Source: Schistocephalus solidus (Eukaryota > Platyhelminthes > Cestoda > Diphyllobothriidea > Diphyllobothriidae). From it: a DNA stretch of 64,000 nucleotides. The stretch spans positions 1-64,000 of the forward strand of contig WEDG01007613.1 of assembly GCA_017591395.1 (NCBI GenBank), read 5' to 3'. The notes below the pieces were generated by a model, which did no database searches, was not told the origin of the DNA, and worked only from the letters and a program-made list of their open reading frames with translations. Shown piece after piece: positions 35,001 through 48,700 of this stretch. Position 1 is the stretch's first letter, and each line of letters begins with the position of its first letter. The translations under genes were made by a program, and so were the position numbers.

Positions 35001-38000
35001 TTAGTTACAAAGGTTGACTGTTACAGCAGAAGAGCATGTCAGTGGTCTTTTTGCGATGTCCAGCGGTAGACGAAGAATGGACGGTTGCGAATCCTAATAA
35101 CAACTCTCCGCTAACATCAGCCTCCATCGCCGATCGGAAGCACACGTTCATGATGCTGTGCGAGATCTAAATCTCGGGTGATTTATTTGCGCTTCCTGTA
35201 TGCACGAGGAGGGAACCCCTCCGCGACGACAGCTCACAGATAGCTTGTCCAAATTGCGTTACCGCTACAAGGCCCACATAAAAAGATTAGCTGCTCAGAT
35301 CTGAAGAAGATGCTGCAGTCCTTGGTGTTCTTGACTAGAGATCCATCGTGAGTCACATTGTTTTGCAAGGCGTATAAACCAGCGCTGGAATAGCTGCTAC
35401 AAGTATAAGTAAGTACACTTTCGAAATATTGGCGACCGTGACAAGGTGATTAAAGGGGACAGTTATGGCTTGTTTACCTTCAACCATAGTTCAAATATGG
35501 ATTGAAAAACCGTGTTCGTCTGATTCTTGAAACTAACGCACTATCGGCCGCTATCGGCATTGTTCCGCCTTACGTGGACTTCCGATTTTTCCTAAGTCGT
35601 CAGCGTGGGCACTTAAAGTTACCCACACAATGAATAACAATCGTTAGACAATAATTGTCAGTGAAAATGCCTAGAAAGAGGTTTATTTGTCGCCGTCGTT
35701 TAGTAATATCACAAGCCCGGGTTAAAGTCATTCTTATCCGACTGCGTGATGAATGATGATCTGAACTACCTGGTCTATTGAGCACTGAACATAGATGTCA
35801 TTGGTCCTATTAATATAAATGTTTGTCTATTATGGAATGGAATATTTTCTTCACCCCCACCCCCTCCTGTAGAACCTCGAGTTCAATGCAACAACTGGAA
35901 GCCAAGCAGGCACGTGCCCGAACCCTACGCCAGCGTCATCTTCTTGAGCGCTCAAACAGAGTTCGAGAGCTGAGCAAAAAGGTAGGCAGGTTTATCTGGA
36001 CGCTCTCACAACTTATGCTGCGGTTAATGGCCCTCTAAATCTAGACAATGATAGTCATCTGACCAGGTGTTGCTCATCATTATTCCACTGTGTTAAGCTA
36101 TAACAGTGCGCTAAAAGCCGTGGCTTGGAAGGTTACCAACTGACAGGATAACTCGGACCGCGTGGTCAGCCCAATGTGTGTTTTGTGTGGAGTGGCTGAC
36201 TGGCGGACTGAGAATCAGGCCGCAATGGCTCCTTCTTAATGCGGCCTTTATGGCACTCCCACTCCGTGGGATCCGAGCCAGGTGTAGTGGTACGCCCAGG
36301 GACGGCTCCGGCCGCGCCACCCACCTCGCCCTCTCCCATCTCCTGTCTTCTTGACTCTGTCTTGACACCGGGCTCAGGTGGGAGAAGAAGAGAGAATGCG
36401 GTAGCTGAATCGCAAGACTACTATCACTTGAAACTAATTCACGCGCAAGTCACCGTCCCTGCACCACCTGGTGTGGAGCATACGGTGGACCTCGTCGAAA
36501 TCGACGGTCAAACTGTCGTGTTAAGCTATTCTTGGCGCAGATAATATCAGTTGAGATAGCTATCGTGGCATGAATTTTAGATGATTCGCGAATTTTTCTT
36601 TTCACTGTTTGTTTGCCAGGTCGAGGAGGTGCGAATGCAAAAGCGTCTTCTACTTCAACAGAGACGCACTTATCTTGAGGAAAGATTACACGTCGCAGAG
36701 CTGAAACGCCGGGCGGAACTGGATCGCCGAGTTCTCAAAGCACACGATGAGGAGATAAAGGGCCGCGAGATCGCCTTTATTCAGGTAAATGCCACCACCA
36801 CCACCACCACCACGGAATTTTGGGGTGCATCACAATTATATACCCAATATTTCGCATTTTAGAGCCTCGAGGCCGAACAAAAGCAACATACAATTTTTAC
36901 TAAGCATGAGATCTCGCGCGCTCGCCTGGAAGAACGGGCTGAGGAGAGACGTCGTCGTTTGGAGGAAAAGGCTGAAAAGGAGGAAGCCGCCAAGGTAGGT
37001 TTTTGAAGGATGCCCTAGTGCTCACTCAGTGGCAATCAGGAGGCTCTCAGCTGGCCTTTTTACATATCCTCTATTCATGGTGTCGAGCTAGGCGTTTACA
37101 GATGGATCTGTTGAATTATACATATTTTTAACGACCTGGGGGAGTAGAGCAGTGGTTCTCACAACCGTCCCGTACCTGCTTTGTTCATAATTCGACCGCC
37201 TTCGAGGATCCTCATGTGGAGCCGTGAAGCAAACTCTGGTGCCCACACTGTATCCTGCCATTAGGCCAAACTGATTTACGCCTAACCCGCGTTTGTGATG
37301 GCATTCGGCGATTAAGTGAGGATAGACGATCGTCTCATGAACTTTCGACGTGTTCACAGCACCCCCAATGCCGCCAGTGACGAACTGGTGCATTGTGGTA
37401 TAATAGGAAGAATAGGTTACACGCTTTCTTCATGATCCAGTGCTTCAGGGATGGTAGGGATCGCAAGTCGAGAGGTTGACGCGACGGAGGATACTGTACA
37501 CCGGTTCCTGTTGCGTGGGCGCGTGTGGACTGATTTGAGTGAACAAACAGAGGCCGTCCATCGACACAACATCAAATCTCCCGTCCTGGAATATTCACGT
37601 TAATTCAACCATCCTCGCGACTGGCATTAAATTAAAGGTATCTGCACCGTTACAATGAACCACTCGGCACTCCAGGGCGTGAAGGAGGTTTTGACTATCA
37701 TCTCGGCCTTGATGCGCATCTGAATATTTCTTTTTAGTTAATCGTCGCATCCGAACTACTCCACCATCGTCATGTCATCCGCTCCTTTCAGGGACCCGCC
37801 ATTAACTATTCTGATGCAAGCCAAAATGGACTATATTCCACCTGCACTCCTCACATCTGGGAACTTGGAAACATTGATTATGTCCCCTCCCCTTACCCGA
37901 TTCCTCCATGACGTACCAAATGGCCCACAGTCCTTACATCTAGCGACCTACTACCATTAACCATTCCCAAATGCACGCCTTAATTTGTAAATTTAGAAGG

Positions 38001-41000
38001 ACCTCTTTTTAAATACTCATTATTGGTTGCTCATTACCTTGCGGCAGCCAACGAAAGTCTACCATTAAGATCCAGGAAAAAGCAAAACCCATATTTCACC
38101 CTGCAGCCGATGTGGACGTGTGAACAACGGCCCCATGTGACTCAAATACAGGGTGATAGTTTGCGCAGGAACATGCTTATTTGGCGGCACTGTCCTTCTG
38201 GACTAGTAGGCAATTTTGACATCGATATGCCTTGTAATACACTAACTATTATTTGGTAAGAATGCCTTGGATGGCCACCTAAATAGAAAACGGGAAGATG
38301 AACCGTCCGCAATGCATGCCAGTTTGCGCTAAATTCCAAGGAAATTATGTTTGGAATTATCGTGAGGGTTCGTTAAGTTTAGGGTAAGGTTTAAGAGTTT
38401 GGGTTAGGGTTTTGATTAGACTAAGGGTTAAGTTTTTTTATCGTGTTACCTGTAGGGTTTACGGTGAAAGTCTAGTTTTATGACACGGGATTCATATTCC
38501 CGTATCTTGTTTAGGCGGCCATACAAGGCCTCCGTACTTTGACAAACTTGCTCTGAAAAACTGTTTCGAGGACAAGTCCCCTTTCCCAACAATTATGCCT
38601 TCGGTTCCCAGACTATGCCCACAGGTGGATGACTGTGAGAATGCGAGAGTCTTTTTTCGGCGAAAACACCTAGCTACGTGTCGGGTTGCTAGAAGGTGAT
38701 ACCGTCTCCCGATCGTCAACTGGCTTTAAGTGTTCACGGACTGAGGTAGGTTTCCCTATTGAACCGCGGTAACTGGCGTCGCATCCGCTTCATGATATTT
38801 TGTAAACAGCTGGCCAGTATTGATCATGGGCGGCTTTACTCCTACAGGCACAGTTTTCGTTAACTAGTAAGCTGCATAAGTCAGACAACTCATACAGCTC
38901 GTTTCTTCAGGTTACGGTTTATTTCTTTCGGGGAGGCGTTTCTGTTGTTCTCGAAGTTCTCGATTAACTGTATGTCTCCTACTCAGCAGAGCCCCATTTT
39001 TAATGCATCTTTGCTTTCAGCTCCGACGACGACAACTGGAGGCTATGCGGTTAGCCAAGCTGGATGCCCTTCAGGCCCGTTGGGTGATTAGGGCCCAGGA
39101 GATGGAGTCGCGTGCCGAGAAGACGGAATTAATGCGCCGAGCGGCAGCTCGCGCCAAAGAGCACAATCGAGAAATGAAGTTGTCCAACCTTGAGAACCAA
39201 CAGCGAGCACATATTGAAGAACTACGCAGCAAAATAGAACGCAAGGTAATCTCCCCCGCTCCCTCCGTCATCATATCACATGTGCACTAGTTGCCAGCAG
39301 TCCCTGTAGGAGTCGGGGTCCGCAACGCCTACATCAGAGGAGTTCTGTTCAATTGACTGGATATTAGATAACTAAGACACAAACTGAGTATCAGGTCACT
39401 CCCTCTGACAAATCCACTGAATCTAGGCAATGGTTATTTAAAAGAACTGTCCCCGATATCGATAAGCTGATGAGTCTTCTTACCTTTTGATCTTTTGCAG
39501 AACTTCTATGATCAAGGTTTCACCCTCTCATCTGGTCTACACTTTTTAAGGGAGAGGGTTTAGACCTCAACTACTGAGTGTTTGAATTGGGAGCTATTTT
39601 TTTGGAGTAGAGCAGGTACTTTTCAGATCCAGAGGTTGCTTAAACCGACCGGTTTGAAGATGAAAACAAGAGGCCCAAGGTTTAGTTAGCGTTAAACTGG
39701 TAAATTTTCCTCCGTCGATGAGCCGAATTCGGATGTGGAAGACCGTCGGGCGTGATGAACGATCGCATTTGATGCTCAAAAACCACTTTTATTGTTGTTT
39801 GTCAAAGGCTGCCAGTACATGTCGTTCGCATAAAACCAGACCGTGTGGCTTTTCATCTTCACTGTCGGTAATTTCCGTCTATTCTTCACCTCTACACGGT
39901 AAGCGACGGACAAGCCATGATGTTTCCGGCTTACTCATCTGAGCCTCAAACAGATCTTGTGTGTTTTTCACCACCGCCTGTCAACTGGCAAGGTTTTGTT
40001 TCGAAGAAAAAGTATTTTTATCTGCCTCACGCCATTTAGAGATCACTGGGCGTGTTGAAATTGTACGAAACTGCATTACTTGTCATAGCTATCCTACGTC
40101 GTATCAGGAACAACCTAGAAACCTTTATGGTACAAATACGTCAGTGGGCTTACTTAAAAGGCCCTTCATCCTCTGAAGAAATTCAAAAATAACGTTCCAA
40201 AGTCTTTCCGTGCCTGTAGTTGTCAGTGCGGCAGCGCGGATACTAAATGGCATTGCTGCCAATGGTTTCATAAGTTACATATGGATTAGAAGGGCGGCTG
40301 GTGGTTAGGAGGGGAAAAGTACGAATCATTGCATTTTTAGGCAATCATCTGTCACCAGGGGGACCTGTCACAAACTCTGCCGACTCCTACTCCTTGAAAT
40401 CTGCGTTTGAAATCTGCTGTTGAGCGCTTGCATCACCCTTTCAACCCCAACCACCGACATTGGTCACGTGAGACTGTTTCGTCAACCGTAGTCCTAACAA
40501 ATAGTACTCAAAATACGTACTACTAACAAACACTAATAGCATTATTAATTAACCTAATTTGGACATTTTCTAGCAAACCGAGTCAGAGCGTCGACATCAA
40601 GAGACATTACGCGGCATCCGAAGGAAGGCCTCAGAAATGTCCACGCCGACGCATGTTCCTGCCGATGAGACGATGGAGGCTGCCACTGGTGCCCCTGGCA
40701 TCACAGAGTCTGCGGCCATGGTTACACCAACGCAGAAATGGTGCCGTGTTTGCAAAGTCCTGGTAAGTGGTGGAGGCTACTATTTCTGCTGACCGTGTAT
40801 CCGTTTCATTCTATGGGCCTAGAGAGCCACAGTTTTAATTTTTATTGGCGTCTCTTCTAGATGGATCGGGGGCTCACGCCAAAATACCACTTTCAGACGA
40901 AGCGTCATCGACGAGCCCTACTCGATTCCTTGCCCAGTGCCCAACGTATTAACTACAAGATGGTGAGTTCCAGTGTTGTTTTTGGCTTTTGTTGGCTATT

Positions 41001-42691
41001 TTTACTCTAAGGCGGGTTGCTATGGGTGTAAAAGTGCTCCGCTATTTTCTTTTAGCATATTTCATCGTCTAGAACAACTTACGTGGAGATTTTAGACAAA
41101 CCTGAAACACGAAAGAGTCGGCGACTTAGCAGAACGTTGGTGCAGTTAACTTAGCAGAACGTTGGTGCAGTTAACTTAGCAGAACGTTGGTGCAGTTAAC
41201 TTAGCAGAATGTTGGTGCAGTTAACTTAGCAGAACGTTGGTGCAGTTAACTTAAATGCCAGTCTCGCCTAGAAATAGTGTACCTTTAGAGGACTAGGAGC
41301 GTCGGTCCCTTAAATAGCCTGGTTCCACAGGGTAGTTTCTTCACTACTTTCCATCGAAAATAAAAAAAAACGTGAATTGGACTGAGATGAATCTTAGGCG
41401 ATAAAAGCGCGGGTGTTAGTTGGAACATTATCAGAAATGGAAATCTAACTGTTCTGAAATTTTATCAAATTTCCTTTTTGTTTCCTTCTACACCTTGGGT
41501 TAATATTGTAGTGTAATACATTCTTTGTCGGAGTCAGCTTCCCAACGAAGTCATGGAAGGTGGCAATGGTTTGCACCGGGTTTAGGAATATTATGCCGTT
41601 TAAATATCTCTGGCATACGCAAAATGAATGCATTACCTCAAATAACCCCGTTTTACGCTGATCGTAGGCGTACCCCACTCCCTTATCTTAATTTAAATTG
41701 TTGTGCTGGTACCTTCGGGATAATGCCTATCATGCCGTTTCAGCTACCTATTAGTACTGGCTTATTTCATATTAAGTTGAATAAATGAACGAAGTTGTGC
41801 TACCCTCGGAGAAAATCTCACATGTGTGCCGGATTCCCCGCCTGCGTATTTTCCCGCCATCGTAATATCCAAGAGTCCTTTCTTTATGTATGGATGGAGG
41901 TGTATGAACCGCATTTCCTAAGTCAGCCATTCTTTTACCGGCAGAACAAAATTACCAGCAAAGACAAGGGAGACTGGAATGACCATTTTTGGCTTATTAG
42001 CCGTCATCAGCCAGCCATACCCAGCCCCAAGTGTTGCACCGCCCGATACTTCAAACTGCGACCTGTTGATTAGAAGTCCAACGCTCTAACCGTTGAGCTA
42101 TAGGCTTGTTGCCCTGCCGGGTTTGATGGGGGCATGTTAAAATTGGTGGCTGAACGCTCACCGATCTCTTACGGGACTCACTGTCCCTTACTAGTCACTG
42201 TGCGGCTGTTGGCGGGACTCGAGAGTGAGCCCAAAGGCAGTACGGGACGAGCGAGTCCTATGACCGATTAATAAGCGCCCGTCCACGAGCGTTCTTCTAC
42301 CACCAGTTCACCTAAGGTGTCGCCGGCCAGCCCAATTTAATCTTCCTACAATTTAGGATGAACTGAATGCAGCCAGTCTCGTTGACATTCCCCTCAACCA
42401 CCCCAGCCCACGTATCATGGCAGAGTTGGAGCGACAAAAATCCATCGGCAAGCGCATGGTCTCCATTCGCCAACGCATGAATTCTCGGTAAGAGACCATC
42501 GTTTACTTTTGCCTGCTTTTTCATTTCCTCCGAAATTAATTACCAACTTTGAGTTAAGCAGCCTGAATTAGACATGATAGGTGCAGACCGAAGGTTGGTA
42601 TTCATATTTGGGTCGAATTCCACCAGCCACAGCGCGATAACCGCGTAATATTAACTAAACTGACAACAAGCAGCCAATAATATAGAAAAAA

Positions 42692-42773
<82 letters not shown>

Positions 42774-45700
42774 ATCGGAAAGTAGGCATCCAAAGAAGTA
42801 AAGTTGAAGTTAAATACGTTCTATGTAAAAACGAGCTTTATTGCGTATATTTCCAACCGGTTCTCTGGATCGTCGTCAGACGCAAACGGACAGCAAATGT
42901 GACAAAAAGTTAATATCGTAACCTCGCGAAAAAAATCGATAATGGTGTGACATTTTCGCCATTGAGTGGCCGCCGTGTGTATCAGTCTGCCCTGGTGGTC
43001 TATCGTTTCTTCCACTTCTCCTTGAGATTTCTGCACTTTGCATCCAACTCGATATGCCTGAATCATCTGAGTAACAGCACAGGTCTTAGCTAAATGTCTA
43101 GACACCGTTTCACCAGTATTCTGCCGCTGCGAGGGGTGTGACTCATCAGTGTCTGCCCCAGCATTACCCGTGAGCTATTTTGGTAGACACTTTAGTTTTT
43201 TTTAAATTACTACTTTTTACTATTTAGTGCCTCAGGGATGCTTGAGCTTCTTGTGCTCGACTGCCTCAACGTACTTACATCCCACTCTTTCTATATAGGA
43301 CCGCACTCTATCGCCGCGAAGCCTGCCTATCAAACCCGAAAAGTGCTCCGGACGGAGTTCAAAAACAGCAGTATGTCATCCAAATGCCAGTTCTGCATCC
43401 GACTGCTGTCTTTTATTTCCTAGACACACTTGCTGCGCTTGGTTTCCTAGAAGGGAAACTGCGAAGCAAAGGGAGCTCGAGGTGTCTGTTTTCTATTTGT
43501 TGGCTTTCATTTGGTAACTGATTGTCCTTGACTATGCAACGATCCACGTGAGCTCTATCCTGGAGTGTAGCTTGGAGGTGAACCCAGGGTCAGTATTATG
43601 AAGATTCTTATTTAAGCGCACATTCCACATAACTTGGATTCTCGCGTTCGTACAGGACAATGCATGGACCCGTTAGTGTATGTGGCCCTGTGGTCAAACT
43701 ACATAGGCTCAAACTGTTCTTTTCGTTTTTACTTTAAAGTAAAGCATAAAACCGCGACACATTGTTGAACCTCACGCACGCATTAAATTCCGTAGGCTTC
43801 AGAAACTGGTCAAGGAGGCTCGTCGGTATTATAATCTACCCGAATCCGGACCCTGGGTGGCCAGTCGAGTCAGCGCCATGGATAGGGTGCTGAATTCGAT
43901 ACTTCGACTTCTGACTGATCAAAAATCGTTGACGGAAGGGAACAGACGGACTGGTCAGGCACCAACACCACAGCTGCTAACCCCAGTGGACAAGGTAATT
44001 GCCTCCTTTTAGTGTATTTTCTGACGAGTTCATTTAAATGCAAGCTGCTTTTGGTGACTGCATATTTTACGCCTTCTAGGTGGCCCAAACTGTCTGCTTC
44101 CATTTGGACCTGCTACCAGTTCTCATAGGGTTAATCGATTTGATACGGTCCCAACGTTACTTCGAATTTCCCGTTGTACCCGCACGGTAAGTTATGGTTT
44201 CTTAAAGTCAAGTTTATGTCATAATTTGACTCTACGTAAATATTTTCAGTAGTAATGTTCTCGTAACTGTTACACCCCGACCTTCTTTTAGTACGATCAC
44301 ACTCGCATGCAGCGTGCTCAACCACCTTTGTTTTGACAACCCGCTCACTTGCTGGCACTTGCTCTTCACCAACGACTTGACACTCCTCATAGACTGTCTC
44401 ATCGTGAAACTTACCGTGAGTCTATTTTTTTACGTCGTCCTTGTCGACCGAAAGTAGGCAATAACGTGGGTGTTTTTCTTTCATTGCCCTCCAGCGCTTG
44501 GAAACCTCAGAATTCCACGAAAGTGTTAGGTCTCTGGGCCAGGGATCCAAATCAAGATCCTGCACCGCCGCCGATACCTCCTCCGCAAGTGCCTCCGCGT
44601 CACTTCTTGCCACCGTATTGGAAGAAACTACCTGCGTGCAGGGCCTCTTCACCTGTCTCATCACGGTCTTAAAAGTCCTTGGCACACCCGCAGCCCTGAA
44701 TCAGTTTATGGCTACTGATACCGCTCTTTCCACCAAAAGCAGCACCGGGGATACGAAGAGTAACTGCCCGGAGAAGGCGGAGGGGATTACGGCCTCGAAC
44801 AACACGCAACAACCAAAGACTCCGGCTTGGTTCAGACCAAAGGCAACCACCATCGTAAGTGCCTGATAGGATGGAGGGGGTGGGGGCGGGGGGATTGTGT
44901 ATTTCCACTTTTTTACTTTCCATGGATAAATGAACTCAAATAAACCCCAAAATCTTTCTGCTTGTTTTTTTCCCGCCCAATTAAGGATTTTTTGGCCTTT
45001 ATAAGCAACTCCGGTCTCATGGAACTCATAACTGCTCGCCTCTCCTCCCCTACGCTAACTAACGAGCTGATTCTGCTTGGGAGAGCTGAATCTGACACTG
45101 GCTCTGCTAGTGAAACAGGCATACCCCCAGTCGGGACGTCCTTGGCCTTCCTACTAATTGAATTTCTCACCGCCACTGTGAAGCTTCTGCCACAGTCAAC
45201 CGTACTGTCTCCTACCGAGGGGAGAACCGAAACGAAGACCGCAGCACTGAGTGCGGGGCCGGGTGGTGACGGGTAAGTGGTTCTTTCAACCTTTTAGTTG
45301 TTCCTTAGAGCAAATTAGTTTGCTCTAAGGTCTACAGGCACAGACCCAAATTTGAGTATATGCGGTTCTACCAGCCATGGCTAACTTGTAGCGACAACGC
45401 ATTGCACGCCAGTAGCGCTGATCTTTACACTTTCCAGATTTAAAAATGCCAAACCCTCGTCTCCGAAGAAACCCAAGGACACAGCAGCAGCAGCAGCAGC
45501 CGCAGCAGAACGCGGACACCAGCCTGTCTGTCAGTGACCCAACGTATATTTTTGAAGCGGCGGCAGCCACCGAGGTCTTTGGGTTGGTGGCCTTCCTCTA
45601 CGGCGTCCTTCTATGCCCACCGACCTCAGCTGTCTCCGGTAGGTAAAGTTCCCCATTTTAGCTGGGGCCATCCTTCCATGTACTTTAAGAGCTAGTAAAT

Positions 45701-48700
45701 ATACACGAACTGGCGCTTACCTTTAGGACTGCCTGGCGTCTCACGTAGAGAGGGTTGGGCGTCCTCGGAATCTACCGCCTACATCAGAACACTTCTCTCC
45801 TCGGATGCTGTAGGAGAGCTGATCTTGGCTGCCATTCGCCTCATCAATGGGTTCATTGTGGCAAACCAACGTCAAATGCAGGTGCGTCCGTACTCAGCTT
45901 TCGCGTTGTGTCCTGCCTTGTGCTAAAATTCGCAGTATCTGACCTATCTCTCTCATGGTGAGTGACGAAATTAACGAAAGATTATTAATCACTCACAAAC
46001 CGACACCAACTATTGCACCAATGCTTTGAAAGAGTATTGAACGACTGTAAGCGAATCGAAACCATAAAAGAAGTATTAGAGGTAATATAAAGTTGTTTTG
46101 AAATACCAAATTTTTCTAGAAAAGTGGATAATTCCGCGAGCATCAAAAATCACTGTAACTGTGTCGTAAACTGATTTTTTTTTATGTACAAAAAAACTGT
46201 CTATGCAAAATCGAGTCAATAAATCAGCACGATTAGAATAATGTTTGAAAGTAGTCCTTTAGTGAAATTTGCACTTAAGTGTCCCTCAGGAATAAGTGTA
46301 ATTTAAAATATGGACGTTAACAAACAGCCTAGCGTTTGATTTTAGAATTCAACATGGTTTCACGGATGCGCAAACTAAGACAGCAATGATAGCTAAGATA
46401 GCTATTAACACGAGAAACTGTCAGAATACAAGGTAACGTAGATTTCCGCTCAAATTTGTAAACATTTTGCCTGTCAACATTATTTATAAACATGCAAAAA
46501 GGACATTTTCGGGCCTAGACAAGGCAAATACATAAATAAAATGTACAGCATTTTAGGTGCCCACAATTTATCGTTTCAGTTTGCATCATCACGTTTCATG
46601 TGCTAGGAAATCAATTTCTGCTAATCTGGAACCGAATAAATATCCGACCGGAGACACCTTAATGTAGGCTGTAAACTGGACCAGCTAGTCGTTGATGATA
46701 AGTATGCGAAATCGCTCTTTAAAATGTCAGACGACCACTGCTGTGATTGTTTCTTACCCAAAACCACCACCACGGACGAACTTCGGTTCGATGAAGTGCT
46801 TATGATCCATCTGCTAGACCCAGTGTGCGCATGCTTGTTTCCAGTCCCAGCTGGGAGTCAGGGTTATGATTGGCTGAATGAAGGCAGAATAAACCCGAAA
46901 CAGACTGTATCAATCTACCCGCATTTTCTGCATTTATAAATATCGTTGATTTTTGTATGCGCACAAATTTTAGACCATTATGGGCAACGAGTTGACGTGT
47001 GTTGAATTGCGCAACATCCTCGGTTGCTTGTTGGACACTTGCGCGCCGGTCGAGGAGGAGGCCGGCGATACTTCAGAGAAACGCGTGATGGATACGTCCA
47101 GGATTCCAGGAGAGACGATACCATCGGCGTCGACGCCCTCCACCGCACCTCAGGCCAACACTTCTGTCGGTTGTCTCGCCGGCAAACGACACCCCCAGAG
47201 GTCGTTCCGGCGATGCTGCAGTCGCGGCCATTTTGCCTAGTGGCACGAGACGCATTCTGCCAACCAGGAGGGACTCCGCTGCCAGTAAATCAATGCGGAT
47301 CCGCAGTGGGGACTTATCATCTCGTACTGTCGTCGCTGCCACCGGTGCAGCAGCGGCAACGAAGAACGGACTCTCTTCCCTCTGTGACCAAACTGACCTT
47401 CTCACCGTACCTACGATTGCGTAAGTTCTCACTCACTGCTGTTACGAGAATGCGTGTGCGTCGTGCCACCTGAACGGGCTGCGTTGTAGGTGTGCTGGAC
47501 CAACACGGGGGATAAGTTAGGGCTTAAAAGGTGTTATTTGGATGCGTTCCCGACAGGGGAGAGGCGTAGGTGCAGGCTCACGCCGAACTAGCCACCTTCT
47601 GCGCCCTATCCCGCCTCCGGTCTTCTTGGGTAAGGGGAAGAGAAGGAACGCTAGATACAAACTCAAGCCGACTATAACTTAAAACTAACTCACGCGCAAT
47701 TCACTGCCCCTGCGCCAACGTTCTGGTGGAGGTCGTCGGAATCGACGGTTGAATTGTCGCACGTCTGTGTGACGCTGACCTGTGCGGGAATTAGTTTCGT
47801 CTGATAGTAGACTTGTGCAGCATCTAACGCGCTCACTCCTTCACCGGGCTCTGATTCCGGTACCAAAAGGTAGTCAAAGAAACCGGAGGCGTGATCCGGC
47901 GCGTGTGACTGGCGCGCCGTGAGCCTGCGCCTATGCGTGCCATCACCCCCACCCCCCAAATGTGTAGCATTTGTTATGGGTGCGCATTTCCAATAATGTC
48001 TGCCGTGCCCGGATTCGGTCCCATATTGCTCCTGAGCATCCACCGCGCGGGCACACGAGAGCAACCAATTCATATTTCACAACCAGAGTACAGTCAGCAG
48101 TCTAACTGTACAGTAGGTTACCTAACTCATGAAATGTCGGGATCAAAATTTGAGGGGATAGTATGGCACAAACTTTCTGGGATTATTTTTATTCGTTGGA
48201 TTGAATTGATGCGCAGAAGGCTGTTCATTAATTAGGAGTTCACTTCAGGTCTGTTTATTTAAGGGATAACAGGGCCAAATCGAAGGTTTTTGTTATCCAG
48301 GAATTTTCCTACGCTATTGAAAGCTCCAGATCAAAAAATTCTTTCTATGCATTGTACTATAAACAGAAATTAATATTAGACCGAAAAAATTCAATATCTC
48401 TGTTGAGAGAACGGAAAATTCCGTTTTGCGTTTAGGAAAATTAGGTAAATGCAGGTATGAGAAATAACCTTGTTTCCAGGAAATAAAGGACAGATTCAGT
48501 TCAAAAAATTCAGTTTTGAAAATATGTGAAGTTTTATACCAAAAAATAAGTAAAAAACTTGTGACTGTACTTCGTTATGCCACATCTATAATGTGGAGCT
48601 TAAACACACACACACACGACATTTCGACCGTCGTAGTCCGACGATGTCCACCGTATGCTCATGGGAAAGTTGAGCAGGGACGGTGACTTGCGCGTGATTT

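Larger units (their letters stand above)
40963..42356. other. SCAPER intron with tandem repeat and SINE
   Basis: 1.4-kb intron. It holds five 25-bp tandem repeats and a tRNA-derived SINE on the minus strand, both listed separately. Confidence 0.7.

Noticed and set aside
41125..41253. CRISPR array
   Set aside because: The repeats are directly adjacent with no spacers, and the DNA is eukaryotic.
42602..42793. Frame encoding alternating Ile-Tyr
   Set aside because: Translation of the (TA)n microsatellite.
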